NCBI GenBank assembly: GCA_910586705.1 | Contig: CAJUJK010000020.1 | Coordinates: 1-64,000 of the forward strand | Source: an uncultured Lachnospiraceae bacterium | GTDB lineage: Bacteria > Bacillota > Clostridia > Lachnospirales > Lachnospiraceae | DNA length: 64,000 bases | Direction of reading: 5' to 3' | Shown here: positions 52,732-61,548 of the stretch, one piece after another | Numbering within the stretch: position 1 is the stretch's first letter | How the letters are laid out: every line of letters starts with the position of its first letter | Made by a program: the position numbers and the translations under genes | The notes under the pieces: generated by a model | Seen by the model: the letters and a program-made list of their open reading frames with translations, nothing else | Databases searched by the model: none | Told to the model about the DNA's origin: nothing

Positions 52732-53223
52732 CTAATACCCGAACGTCCCCTCCAGAGACTCGTCCTCGTCGATCCACTGTTGCACCGGAATCACCCGGTA
52801 CTCATCCTCGGTATCTCTCACATACACCGTCTCGATCCCCGCATTGATGATCTGCCTCTTGCACATGGAACAGCTGCAGGAGTTTTTCACATACTCCCCG
52901 GTCTCCGCCTCCACCCCGGTCAGATACATGGCGCTGCCGATCATTTTGTCCCTCGACGCACTGATGATCGCGTTGGTCTCCGCGTGAACGCTGCGGCACA
53001 GTTCATACCGCTCACCCCTCGGAATTTCCATCTTTTGGCGGATACACTCTCCCACGTCGGTACAGTTTTTCCTCCCTCTGGGCGCGCCCACATACCCCGT
53101 CGAGATCACCTCGTCATTTTTCACGATCACCGCGCCGTAATGCCGTCTGAGGCACGTGGAACGCTGTGCCACCATTTTTGCCAAGTCCAGATAATAATTT
53201 ACCTTGTCTCTTCTCTCCATCAT
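52732..53223 (-). CDS. dCMP deaminase (ComEB-like)
   Basis: 163 residues. Zinc-binding deaminase: HAETNAI (about 78-84, with the catalytic Glu) and SCSCSMCKRQIINAG (two Cys). The longer N-terminal loop GAPRGRKNCTDVGE with an extra Cys is typical of dCMP deaminase. Supplies dUMP for thymidylate synthesis. A competence-linked name (ComEB) is used for the family, though it is not next to comEA/comEC here. Confidence 0.9.
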   Translation of the reverse strand: MMERRDKVNYYLDLAKMVAQRSTCLRRHYGAVIVKNDEVISTGYVGAPRGRKNCTDVGECIRQKMEIPRGERYELCRSVHAETNAIISASRDKMIGSAMYLTGVEAETGEYVKNSCSCSMCKRQIINAGIETVYVRDTEDEYRVIPVQQWIDEDESLEGTFGY

Positions 53224-53292
53224 ACTGCCTCCCCTGTAAACAAACTCCCTTTCTATGTAATTTCCATTTTTACTCCCACAAACAGAATCTTT

Positions 53293-53604
53293 TCATGTCA
53301 GATCCTTGCGCAAAATAATTTCCAAAGGCTCCCCCGGCAGTAAAAGCGAGCCGCAGTCCACATACCCGTTCTTCCGATAAAAGAACTGTGCCTGCTCTCT
53401 GTACTCTTCCAAAACATACAGCATATTCATAAACGGTATCTCATCCCAGAACAGATTGTACCGCAGCCAGCCCATGAAATGATTGTTATGATACATAACC
53501 AAAACCCGTTTTGCACGGACCGCGTTTGTCAACTCCTCTTCGCTGATATGCCTATCATGTTTTCTAACCGCTTCAAAGTCCTTTTCGTCGGCGTATCGGA
53601 TCAT
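53293..53604 (-). pseudogene. GNAT acetyltransferase with internal deletion
   Basis: 103 codons, whole frame kept. The N-terminus (MIRYADEKDFEAVRKHDRHI, then MGWLRYNLFWDEIPFMNML) and the C-terminus (FFYRKNGYVDCGSLLLPGEP) are intact, but the acetyl-CoA segment between (expected about 30-40 residues with an R/Q-x-x-G-x-G/A motif) is missing at YVLEEYR|EQAQFF. It is thus an in-frame deletion product and unlikely to be active. Confidence 0.65.
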
Positions 53605-53680
53605 AGCGACATCCTCTTTCCTATGCCCATCTTTTTGGGTTTACATAATATTTTCCAAAAGCAGACTATTTATACCTTTT

Positions 53681-54058
53681 TTACTGCCTCTCAAACTTTA
53701 TTGCCGCTACCCCGTCATCCTCCATAAACTTCCCATCCTCTGTTCTGATCAGATGCGTTCCCACGGGAAGATGTAAATATGGTATAATGTCAGGATCGTA
53801 ATTGCAGACCGTATTCAAAGCAAATACATGAAAGTTTCCCGCATCGGAAGAATAGGCATCGCTCTCGTCACCCTTAAAGAAATGCCAGCCGCTGTCGGGC
53901 TTATCTTCAAGCGGTTCGTCACGAAACATATATCCGACCTTCCAGCCTTCCTTCGATATCATATCGGAAACGATACAGCCTTCCCCATTTGGTTCCTGCC
54001 AGTCGATCAGCGGTTTCACATCAACTTGCAAAAATCCGTTCTCATTCTTCTTTTTCAT
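53681..54058 (-). CDS. DUF2185 domain protein, possible immunity protein
   Basis: 125 residues. DUF2185 features are GCIVSDMISKEGWKVGYMFR, DSGWHFFKGDESDAY and FALNTVCNYDPDI. DUF2185 proteins are frequent next to polymorphic toxins and are thought to be immunity proteins, but no toxin gene is adjacent here. The end of the protein (VAAIKFERQ) is normal. Confidence 0.75.
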   Translation of the reverse strand: MKKKNENGFLQVDVKPLIDWQEPNGEGCIVSDMISKEGWKVGYMFRDEPLEDKPDSGWHFFKGDESDAYSSDAGNFHVFALNTVCNYDPDIIPYLHLPVGTHLIRTEDGKFMEDDGVAAIKFERQ

Positions 54059-54091
54059 TTTATCAACCAGCCCCCTATTATTTCTCCCGTA

Positions 54092-54199
54092 TTATTTCCA
54101 CGGACGCTTGCGCCCCGTCCATCCCATTTCCTTCCAATACTTTGCGTCCCTCTCGTTAAAGCCCTTCCTCCGTATCAGCCTCTCCAGACAACCACTTCG
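54092..54199 (-). pseudogene. short C-terminal fragment of an unidentified protein
   Basis: An open frame that overlaps the end of the nitroreductase gene continues as RRKGFNERDAKYWKEMGWTG and ends in RKRPWK. Composition is that of a real protein tail, but there is no start codon, so it is probably the remnant of a gene truncated upstream. Confidence 0.3.
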
Positions 54200-54768
54200 T
54201 CAAACGCTTTCCGTGGTCTTGCTTTCGGAAATTCATTCGGGTAGCCAAAAGCAACCGCCGCTATAAGCTGCCCTTCGCTGTTTAACCATTCGCTGATTTC
54301 CGCATACGCAAAATAGATATCACAGATCCAGAGACTTCCTATTCCCTTTTCCTCAGCGGCAAGAAGCATGTTTTGTATCGCCGCGCTTATAGACTGGACA
54401 TTACATATTTCATAAATATGCTCTTCCGGCGCCATTTCTGATAATATGCCTTTTCCCAGTGTGTTCACAACAAATACGGCAACAGGCGCCTCCTCCATGA
54501 TATCGACGGTATATTTTGCCGCCGGAATATGCTGCCTGCTTTGCGGAAGCAATGCGGTTTCCTTTTCTTCCCTCAGAATCCCCTTGCGGAAAACTTTCAA
54601 CATTTCTTCCTTTTCTTTCCCCTGCACCACAATGAATTTCCACGGCTGTCTGTTTTTGGAAGAAGGCGCCTTTATTCCACTTTCGATAATTTCCGTCAGA
54701 TCTTCCTTTGATATAGGTTTATCCAAAAATTTTCTTGTACTTCTCCTGTCATAAATTGCAGAAATCAT
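54175..54768 (-). CDS. nitroreductase family protein
   Basis: 197 residues. FMN-binding nitroreductase: SAIYDRRSTRKFLDKPISKE at the N-terminus, KAPSSKNRQPWKFIVV, SAAIQNMLLAAEEKGIGSLW, and VAFGYPNEFPKARPRKAFDE at the end. Likely reduces nitro compounds or quinones with NAD(P)H; substrate unknown. Confidence 0.9.
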   Translation of the reverse strand: MISAIYDRRSTRKFLDKPISKEDLTEIIESGIKAPSSKNRQPWKFIVVQGKEKEEMLKVFRKGILREEKETALLPQSRQHIPAAKYTVDIMEEAPVAVFVVNTLGKGILSEMAPEEHIYEICNVQSISAAIQNMLLAAEEKGIGSLWICDIYFAYAEISEWLNSEGQLIAAVAFGYPNEFPKARPRKAFDEVVVWRG

Positions 54769-54807
54769 TTTGTACCCTCACTCCCGATTACCGGCTTCCT
54801 CATTCCG

Positions 54808-55263
54808 TTACGCCCTATGCACGTACATCCGCGACAGTTCCGCTTCCCCGTCCCCCTGCGCCATGCAGAAAAACTCCCAGCCGTACCGCTCATAAAAGGA
54901 GTCATGGTCTGTCAGAAGGTAAAGCGTGTCGATGCCCCTCTCTTTCATATCCGCACAGACATAGTTTAGCAGCGCACCGGCAATGCCCCTGCCGCGCCGG
55001 TCCTCCTCCGTATAGACTGCGCAGACGTTCGGCGCAAGGTCTTTCCTGTCGTGAAAATCATTCCCGATGACGCCAAGCCCACCTATGATCCTGCCGTCCT
55101 CCACCGCCGCATACCACTGAGGGAACGGCTTTTCGCCGGCAAGGCTCTCCTCCATACTTTCCAGATATGCGGCAAGCGGTATACCCCATTTTTCGTGAAA
55201 CCATTTTGCCGCCTGCTCCTTGATTTCCGGCTGATCCGCCAGACGTATGATTTGGTAATCCAT
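54808..55263 (-). CDS. GNAT family N-acetyltransferase
   Basis: 151 residues from the ATG after GGAGGGCACAA. Conserved parts: WFHEKWGIPLAAYLESMEES, VCAVYTEEDRRGRGIAGALL as the acetyl-CoA motif at about 80-99, and YLLTDHDSFYERYGW. Substrate unknown. Confidence 0.88.
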   Translation of the reverse strand: MDYQIIRLADQPEIKEQAAKWFHEKWGIPLAAYLESMEESLAGEKPFPQWYAAVEDGRIIGGLGVIGNDFHDRKDLAPNVCAVYTEEDRRGRGIAGALLNYVCADMKERGIDTLYLLTDHDSFYERYGWEFFCMAQGDGEAELSRMYVHRA

Positions 55264-55343
55264 TTTGTGCCCTCCTCTGGCTAATCTAAAGTCGGATTTT
55301 ATTTTAAACATGCGAGCCGGGCTTGTCAAACAACTTTCCCAGT

Positions 55344-55810
55344 TCAATACCCGCACACGTCAAATTTTTTCGCCCTTATCAGTAAAAAATCCGGTTTATG
55401 CAGCAAATCCCTATATTTCGGATACGCTTCCAGCATGTCCGCGTCCGGCAGCGGCTCAATCATTTTTTCAATCACAAAACCCGCGTCAATCAATATATTC
55501 ACAATCGTCGAAAAAGATCTATGATATTTTATCACATGGTCTACAAACCATACACACTCTCTTTCGCAACCGCCAGCATCTTCTCAGAAATATCTATTCC
55601 CGTCACATGGTCGGCGCCCGCCTCCATAAAATACTTACAATGCTCTCCAAAACCGCAGCCCAGATCCAATACCTTTCTGCCGCGCAAATCCGGCATCAGG
55701 GAAAGCAGCGCCGGAATCTCAAACAACTTGTTTGCATTCACTTCATTCTCTCTGATCTTTCTGTATCCCTCGAAAAAAGTTTCATTATCATATATGTTCT
55801 GCTTCGCCAT
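55344..55810 (-). pseudogene. class I SAM methyltransferase with internal deletion and frameshift
   Basis: The N-terminal part (MAKQNIYDNETFFEGYRKIR to VLDLGCGFGEHCKYF and VTGIDISEKML) is intact to about residue 83, then reads VYGL and stops at 55541. The C-terminal part (VIKYHRSFSTIVNILIDAGF to PDFLLI) continues in another frame, whose first codons read VWFVDH. Around 100 residues with motifs II-III are missing between them. The gene is dead, and the scar is a deletion rather than a point change. Confidence 0.75.
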
Positions 55811-55849
55811 ATTGCGTCAAACCTCCCTCTGAAAACGCCCTTACGCATA

Positions 55850-55936
55850 ACTATACATCTGAAATGCATAATATACAACCATTTTTTCATTTTATGCATA
55901 CTTATCACAAATATTCATATAAATTATGCATAAATT
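55850..55936 (+). promoter_or_regulatory. probable ArgR operators upstream of argG
   Basis: Four or five half-palindromes of the form TGCAT-N4-ATACA or TTATGCATA lie in an AT-rich tract (for example CGCATAACTATACA, ATGCATAATATACA, TTATGCATACTTATCAC, ATGCATAAATTTACA). They resemble the 18-base arginine boxes of Gram-positive bacteria, and end just before the -35 box of argG. Inferred, not proven. Confidence 0.55.
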
Positions 55937-55941
55937 TACAC

Positions 55942-55970
55942 TTGCATTCTTCTCCGTCCTGTTGTATATT
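55942..55970 (+). promoter_or_regulatory. sigma-A promoter of argG
   Basis: TTGCAT (55942-55947), 17 bases, TATATT (55965-55970). The transcript leader of about 180 bases contains repeat copy B. Confidence 0.6.
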
Positions 55971-55997
55971 GTTTTAAGGACAAACGCACCCATCTGT

Positions 55998-56120
55998 GTT
56001 ACCATTCACACACTCGCCAGATTTTGCGTCAATTTACGATTATTTCGTGTGAACTGTAGACGCGCACAGAATGCCGGGCAGAAAACAGCTTTGCATTTTG
56101 GCGTGGGTGTAAACAATAAC
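55998..56120. repeat. dispersed inverted-repeat element, copy B
   Basis: 123 bases, homologous to copy A (45085-45237) but without its internal hairpin. The ends GTTACCATTCACAC and GGTGTAAACAATAAC are a degraded inverted repeat. Located in the argG leader. Confidence 0.6.
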
Positions 56121-56155
56121 AAATATACTACATATTTCAAATGGAGGAAACGAAA

Positions 56156-57379
56156 ATGAAAGAAAAAGTAGTTCTTGCGTATTCCGGCGGACTTGATACG
56201 ACCGTGATCATCCCCTGGTTAAAGGAAAATTTTGACTATGAAGTCATCTGCGTGTGCGGCAACTGCGGGCAGGCGGAGGAGCTTGACGGTCTCGAGGAGC
56301 GTGCTCTCTCAAGCGGCGCATCCAAACTCTACATCGAAGATCTGACCGATGAGTTCTGCGACGATTTTATCGTGCCCTGTGTACAGGCGCACGCTGTCTA
56401 TGAAAACAAATATCTGCTGGGCACATCCATGGCGAGGCCCGTAATCGCCAAGAAACTGGTCGAGATCGCCCGCAAGGAAGGCGCTACCGCCATCTGCCAC
56501 GGTGCAACCGGCAAGGGCAACGACCAGATCCGTTTCGAGCTTGGCATCAAGGCGCTTGCTCCCGACTTAAAGATCATTGCCGCATGGAGAAATGAAAAGT
56601 GGACCTTAAACTCCCGCGAGGAGGAGATCGAATACTGCAGACAGCACGGCATCAACCTTCCCTTCTCCGCAGACTCCAGCTACAGCCGCGACCGCAACCT
56701 CTGGCACATCAGCCACGAGGGCTTAGAGCTGGAAGACCCTGCCAACGAGCCTAACTACGAGCATCTGCTTGTGCTCGGCACCACGCCGGAGAAGGCTCCC
56801 GAGGAAGGCGAATATGTGACCATGACCTTTGAGAAGGGCATCCCCACTTCCGTAAACGGCAAGAAGATGAAAGTTTCCGAAATTATCGCCACTTTAAACG
56901 AGCTGGGCGGCAAGCACGGCATCGGCATTGTCGATATCGTGGAAAACCGCGTGGTCGGCATGAAGTCCCGCGGCGTGTACGAGACGCCCGGCGGCACCAT
57001 CCTCTACGAGGCGCACCAGCAGCTTGAGGAGCTGATCCTCGACCGCGACACCTATGCGCTCAAGGCAGATCTGGGCAACAAATTTGCGCAGGTGGTCTAC
57101 GAGGGCAAGTGGTTCACCCCGCTGCGCGAGGCGCTGCAGGCGTTCATCGAGTCCACACAGCGGTATGTGACCGGCGAAGTGAAATTCAAGCTCTACAAGG
57201 GCAACATCATCAAGGCAGGCACCACCTCGCCATACACGCTCTACAACGAGAGCATCGCCTCCTTCACCACCGGCGATCTCTATGATCACCACGACGCGGA
57301 AGGCTTCATCAACCTCTTCGGCTTATCCTGCAAGGTTCGCGCCATGAAGATGCAGGAGCAGGGCGAAAAGCTGCTCTAA
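56156..57379 (+). CDS. argG: argininosuccinate synthase
   Basis: 407 residues. Condenses citrulline and aspartate with ATP. The P-loop AYSGGLDTTV (about 8-17), the VCGNCGQ segment and CHGATGKGNDQIRFELG are diagnostic. GGAGG lies 8 bases before the start codon. Isolated from argJBD; argH is not next to it. Preceded by likely ArgR sites. Confidence 0.95.
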   Translation: MKEKVVLAYSGGLDTTVIIPWLKENFDYEVICVCGNCGQAEELDGLEERALSSGASKLYIEDLTDEFCDDFIVPCVQAHAVYENKYLLGTSMARPVIAKKLVEIARKEGATAICHGATGKGNDQIRFELGIKALAPDLKIIAAWRNEKWTLNSREEEIEYCRQHGINLPFSADSSYSRDRNLWHISHEGLELEDPANEPNYEHLLVLGTTPEKAPEEGEYVTMTFEKGIPTSVNGKKMKVSEIIATLNELGGKHGIGIVDIVENRVVGMKSRGVYETPGGTILYEAHQQLEELILDRDTYALKADLGNKFAQVVYEGKWFTPLREALQAFIESTQRYVTGEVKFKLYKGNIIKAGTTSPYTLYNESIASFTTGDLYDHHDAEGFINLFGLSCKVRAMKMQEQGEKLL

Positions 57380-57406
57380 TCTGAAAAACAAGTTATGTAC
57401 AAGAAT

Positions 57407-57447
57407 CCCCGCAGCAGACTTCGGTGTATGCTGCGGGGTGTTTTTTT
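57407..57447 (+). terminator. intrinsic terminator of argG
   Basis: Perfect 10-base stem CCCCGCAGCA/TGCTGCGGGG, followed by TG and T8. Confidence 0.92.
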
Positions 57448-57570
57448 CTTTTTTTTCATTAATTTATGTGATATAATGTACGCGAATGCAATGCACAGTG
57501 CACCGCATAGTCATAAAGCAAAAAGTGGTACCATCCTCATCGAAATACAAAAGGGAAAGTTTGATTACTA

Positions 57571-57864
57571 ATGGACGTAATTACACTTATTACTATATAC
57601 TTAGTCGTTATCAACTTCATAAGCTTCACGGTGATGGGCATCGATAAACTCAAAGCGAGAAAGCGCGCATGGCGCATCCCGGAAGCCACGCTTTTCGTGC
57701 TCGCCATCATCGGCGGCAGCGTCGGCTCGATCATCGGTATGCACCTGTTCCGCCACAAGACAAGACACTGGTATTTTCTCTACGGAATGCCCGCCATCCT
57801 GCTCATACAGGTTCTGATCGTGGTGGCTCTTTTGTCGTCCCCGATCGAATTTATGATTCTATAA
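57571..57864 (+). CDS. DUF1294 small membrane protein
   Basis: 97 residues. Three membrane segments with the DUF1294 pattern: a conserved MGIDKLKARKRAWRIPEATL between helices, then GGSVGSIIGMHLFRHKTRH. Function unknown. It may reside in the cytoplasmic membrane; no operon partner. Confidence 0.85.
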   Translation: MDVITLITIYLVVINFISFTVMGIDKLKARKRAWRIPEATLFVLAIIGGSVGSIIGMHLFRHKTRHWYFLYGMPAILLIQVLIVVALLSSPIEFMIL

Positions 57865-58033
57865 GCTCCCTTGCAGACTACTTCACGCTGCCTGAAACAA
57901 ATGCGGGGATTTTTTCTGCACACATGCGGAAGGTTATATGACGCGCCTGCGGACAATGTGACAAACACGCCGTACTGTGCCAAGGTTGAATCTCGCAGGG
58001 TAACTTAAAACAACATATTACGGAGGGTTCTAT

Positions 58034-58807
58034 ATGCATATTGCGGTTTGTGATGATAATATTGCGGACAGAAAACAGATGGAGCGGCTCCTGGGGCGCG
58101 CCTCCGACAGGAGAATCCACACCACCGGCGTGCTCTATATTGATTCCTACGGAAATGTGGAGGCGGTGTTACGTTCTCCCATGCTCTACGATGCCTTTTT
58201 CATCGACATGACGAACGGACCTGTGAACGGCTTCCAGCTTGCGAGAAAGCTGATCGACGCGGGCGTTGTGGCTCCTATTGTGCTGTGTATCTCCACCATC
58301 GACTACCCTTCCGTCATCGAAGCGGCGCTCGCCAAAGTGCCGGACGATGTCACGGAAGCTTCCAACCACGATATCCTGCGCAGACAGCTCCAGAAGCAGA
58401 TTCTCTATCTGAACAAACCGATCAAGGTGAACGAGCTGGACGAAATGCTTGACCACGCGCAGAGTCTGAAAGCGGAAACGATTCCCACCATAGAACTGCG
58501 CGGAGAGAAGGACACGCTCTATGTCCATGAGGATGAAATTCTCTACGCGGTGAAAAGCGGCAATTATCTCCATGTGGTGCTGACGGAAGGGCGCACGCTC
58601 GACATCCTGAGCACCCTGCCCAATCTCCACGCGCAGCTTTCCATGTTCACCCATTTTGTTATGATTTCCGAGCACTGTTTAGTTAACATAACTTCTGTCG
58701 AGAAACTTTCCCTGTTAAAGCTGACCATGAAAGACAGGCAGAGTTTTTCTGTATCGCCCCTTGAACTTCCGAAAGTAAAAAAGGCGCTGCGGGAAAGCAC
58801 GCCTTAG
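58034..58807 (+). CDS. LytTR-family response regulator
   Basis: 257 residues. A receiver domain (MHIAVCDDNIADRKQMERLL, phospho-acceptor Asp in FFIDMTNGP) is followed by a LytTR DNA-binding domain (LYVHEDEILYAVKSGNYLHV, MISEHCLVNITSVEKL). Receiver residues match only loosely. No histidine kinase is next to it. GGAGGG sits 6 bases before the ATG. It may control envelope or virulence-like traits. Confidence 0.85.
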   Translation: MHIAVCDDNIADRKQMERLLGRASDRRIHTTGVLYIDSYGNVEAVLRSPMLYDAFFIDMTNGPVNGFQLARKLIDAGVVAPIVLCISTIDYPSVIEAALAKVPDDVTEASNHDILRRQLQKQILYLNKPIKVNELDEMLDHAQSLKAETIPTIELRGEKDTLYVHEDEILYAVKSGNYLHVVLTEGRTLDILSTLPNLHAQLSMFTHFVMISEHCLVNITSVEKLSLLKLTMKDRQSFSVSPLELPKVKKALRESTP

Positions 58808-58839
58808 AATTTTCTTTACAGCCTACTCTTCTCTCTTTG

Positions 58840-59676
58840 TCAGAGGGTCACAATCACACCGCCGTCGTTGGCATACATGCTGCTGACCCCGGCGGTGTCC
58901 ATAACCAGAACCCGTTTATAGGAGGCACGCTTCTCCATCAGACTGTGCATATACGCCGCCCGCTCCGCACAGTTACAGTGCGTAATCATCAGCGTTCTCT
59001 CCTCCGGGTTCTCCACATCGCCCACGATAAAGTCCGCCATCCGGGCAAGCGCCTTATTGATGCCGATCGCCTGTCCCTTCTGCTCAATGACGCCCCAGTT
59101 TCCCACCATCACAGGTTTGATATTTAAGGTAGATGCCACCAGCGCTTTCACGCCGCTCAAGCGTCCGTTCTTTCGGAGCGTTTCCAGATTATCCAGCACA
59201 AAGTAGGTGCGCATCTTACGCTTAAAGGTCTCTACCGCCTTCACCGTCTCCTCAAAGCCAAGCCCCGCTTCTTTGCAGGCAACAATCTTTTCCACAAGCT
59301 GGGTCTCCCCGCAGCTTGCGGACTCGGAGTCCACCACATGTATCTTCTTCTCGCCGTACTTTTCGCTGTAGAGACTTTTGCCCAGCTCCGCGCTGTTATA
59401 GCTGCCGCTCAGATGGGAAGAAAGGGTCACCACATAAATTTCTTCCGCCCCGTCATGGTATGCCTCCCGGAATCTCTCCGGGGAAGGACAGGACGATTTC
59501 GGGCACTGGGGGTAATCCGCCACCTTCTGCAAAAACTCCTTCTGATTAAAGTTCTCGTCGTCCTGAATGATATAATCGCCCACTTCCAGTCCCAGCGGAA
59601 CGATCTCAAATCTGCTGTCATTTTTATATTCCACGGGCAGCTCACAGCAGCTGTCCACCACAATCTTATAACCCAT
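58840..59676 (-). CDS. DegV family fatty-acid-binding protein
   Basis: 278 residues. DegV features: KIVVDSCCELP near the N-terminus, SCPSPERF, VVTLSSHLSGSYNSA, and the end with IKPVMVGNWGVIEQKG. DegV proteins carry fatty acids to FakA-type kinases. The partner kinase is not in this window. Confidence 0.9.
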   Translation of the reverse strand: MGYKIVVDSCCELPVEYKNDSRFEIVPLGLEVGDYIIQDDENFNQKEFLQKVADYPQCPKSSCPSPERFREAYHDGAEEIYVVTLSSHLSGSYNSAELGKSLYSEKYGEKKIHVVDSESASCGETQLVEKIVACKEAGLGFEETVKAVETFKRKMRTYFVLDNLETLRKNGRLSGVKALVASTLNIKPVMVGNWGVIEQKGQAIGINKALARMADFIVGDVENPEERTLMITHCNCAERAAYMHSLMEKRASYKRVLVMDTAGVSSMYANDGGVIVTL

Positions 59677-59971
59677 AAAGCCTCCGCAACCGTTTCACAT
59701 AGTATTTATTACTACTTATACTATCATAGAATACCCTATTTTGCAAATCCTAAAAATCGAGTGCCCATGCGCAGAGGCTCATAAGCTGAGACTGTCCAGA
59801 AACGACTGCATAAAGGGCGGCGCTGCTCAGGGAGAGATAAAATATTTCATAAGCTTTCATGTCAATCCGCCCTTTTCTCCGTATTTTGTGCTATACTATG
59901 GTATGTTATTTGGAAAAGTCTTCCCTGTCTGGTTTCGGGCAGCGCAGACACATTCTGAAAAGGGGCATCAC

Positions 59972-60475
59972 ATGATCGCATTGCAGATAAAAAACATCAA
60001 ACAGTTTATGAACCATTTCCTCGCCGGGGACGCCTTCGACTCCTTTTTGCTGGAACAGGCTTCCATCAGCACCTACAACACGTTCACGATAGACGGACGT
60101 GAAAACCGGGCGTTCTACACGTCCGAAGAATGGGAGGACAGGGAAACCAGACCCTACGAATTTACACAGTGGAAAAAGATACGCCCTGTCTGTTTTGATC
60201 TGATCAAAGGGAAGCGCACGCCCACGGCATTTCATTTTGTGCTGCATCTGATTCCCGAATACACGGCGTCCCTTCTGGAAAAGGGCGATACTGCCGTCAC
60301 CCCGGATCAGGTAAAGGCATTTGTGCTCAACATAAAATATGACGGCACGTCCCTCACGCTCATCACCGGCACCGCCTTCCACACCTTTCTCATGGATAAG
60401 ACGCCGGATGCGCTCTGGGACAGAGCCGTCAGACAATTTTTAGCAAAGCGGCAGATTGACTACGAGGAGATATAA
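59972..60475 (+). CDS. DUF5721 family protein
   Basis: 167 residues from ATG after AGGGGC. The protein reads IALQIKNIKQFMNHFLAGDA and FHFVLHLIPEY as in DUF5721 proteins of Lachnospiraceae. Function unknown. No membrane segment. The longer upstream frame is rejected, having no ribosome binding site. Confidence 0.75.
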   Translation: MIALQIKNIKQFMNHFLAGDAFDSFLLEQASISTYNTFTIDGRENRAFYTSEEWEDRETRPYEFTQWKKIRPVCFDLIKGKRTPTAFHFVLHLIPEYTASLLEKGDTAVTPDQVKAFVLNIKYDGTSLTLITGTAFHTFLMDKTPDALWDRAVRQFLAKRQIDYEEI

Positions 60476-60476
60476 A

Positions 60477-60824
60477 TTACCACCAGCCTCTCTGATAATA
60501 ATGCAGGGAAAACTCCGCCGCCGCCATCACCATGGCGAACAGGAGCATCACAACCAGCATCAGAATCGCCGGGAAGTCATATACAAACCTGCATTTCTCC
60601 GCGTTGCTTCTATGGTTCTCCACCAGAATCTCCACACCCAGCAGGACAAAAACCACGGGCCAGAACTGGAAAATCAGCTCATAGTGCAGCGTCGGAACCA
60701 CCATATGTAAGAGGAACAGCACGCCGAACAAAATCAGCGTCATCCCGAAAGTTACAGAGCCGACACGGCGGGTTCGCAGCTTCCCGGGTTCCTCCCTCCA
60801 CAAATCTTTTTCCTGCATATCCAT
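60477..60824 (-). CDS. small LiaF/LiaI-like membrane protein
   Basis: 115 residues. A basic N-terminus with RTRRVGSVTFGMTLILFG, then a second helix FWPVVFVLLGVEILVE (the conserved WP-x-LL-x-G motif of DUF5668/LiaF N-terminal parts), and a third helix near the end. Last gene of the 62 kb sigma operon. Likely involved in envelope stress sensing. Confidence 0.7.
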   Translation of the reverse strand: MDMQEKDLWREEPGKLRTRRVGSVTFGMTLILFGVLFLLHMVVPTLHYELIFQFWPVVFVLLGVEILVENHRSNAEKCRFVYDFPAILMLVVMLLFAMVMAAAEFSLHYYQRGWW

Positions 60825-60827
60825 AGT

Positions 60828-61544
60828 CTACTCCCCCCCCTGCTCATTTTTTTGCACATCCGCATTCTGCGCTTCCCCATCCGGCGCATCTGACTTTTTC
60901 GCTTCCGCACTGTATCCATCCTTATTCTCCGCATCAGCCTTCCACGCTCCCACAATCTCCCCGGGCAGCGCCGCAGGCTTTCTATAATCGTCCGCCTCAC
61001 TCCTCCTGTCAGTTTCCGCAGACTCAAATTTCTTTCCGCGAAGAAGCGACACGCCAAACCAGATGATCGCTACGGCTATGACAGCCCTCGGCAGCCTGTC
61101 TCTCGTAAAATAATAGATATCCCTCATAACCGGATTATCCCAGCCCACGTAACTTCTCACCATACCAAAAACTTGATCCCACAGCATACAGGTGCCGAGC
61201 ACAATACAGACCACTGCCGCGATGTTGCGGTTTCTCTTATTCATATTCAGCTTAAAGCGGCTGGTATCCCACCCACCGATGCCGAAGAGGTATTCGTCCT
61301 CCAGAGCCGCAAACTGCCCTGCATCCATCCCGCCGATATTGTTGGCGTGGAAAAAAGCGTATATGTAGAGTGTGACGGGAAATACCGCCAGCACGGCGAT
61401 TTCTGTTATTCCAACCACAGCGATCAGCCCCATAAACCCAAGCATAAAGCTCAGCCCCATCTTCATCAGTCCCATATACATATGTCCCGCCCCCGGACAG
61501 AGGGAAAATACAAACAACCAAAATCTGTTCTTCTGCTTTTTCAT
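60828..61544 (-). CDS. membrane protein with a TM2-like N-terminus
   Basis: 238 residues from the ATG after GGGAGGATTGATGAG. N-terminal MKKQKNRFWLFVFSLCPGAG and HMYMGLMKMG resemble TM2-type membrane proteins. About four membrane helices in residues 7-180, then an acidic, polar tail (about 185-238). It follows the 165-residue gene with an overlap. Role in the sigma operon inferred. Confidence 0.65.
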   Translation of the reverse strand: MKKQKNRFWLFVFSLCPGAGHMYMGLMKMGLSFMLGFMGLIAVVGITEIAVLAVFPVTLYIYAFFHANNIGGMDAGQFAALEDEYLFGIGGWDTSRFKLNMNKRNRNIAAVVCIVLGTCMLWDQVFGMVRSYVGWDNPVMRDIYYFTRDRLPRAVIAVAIIWFGVSLLRGKKFESAETDRRSEADDYRKPAALPGEIVGAWKADAENKDGYSAEAKKSDAPDGEAQNADVQKNEQGGE

Positions 61545-61548
61545 CTCA

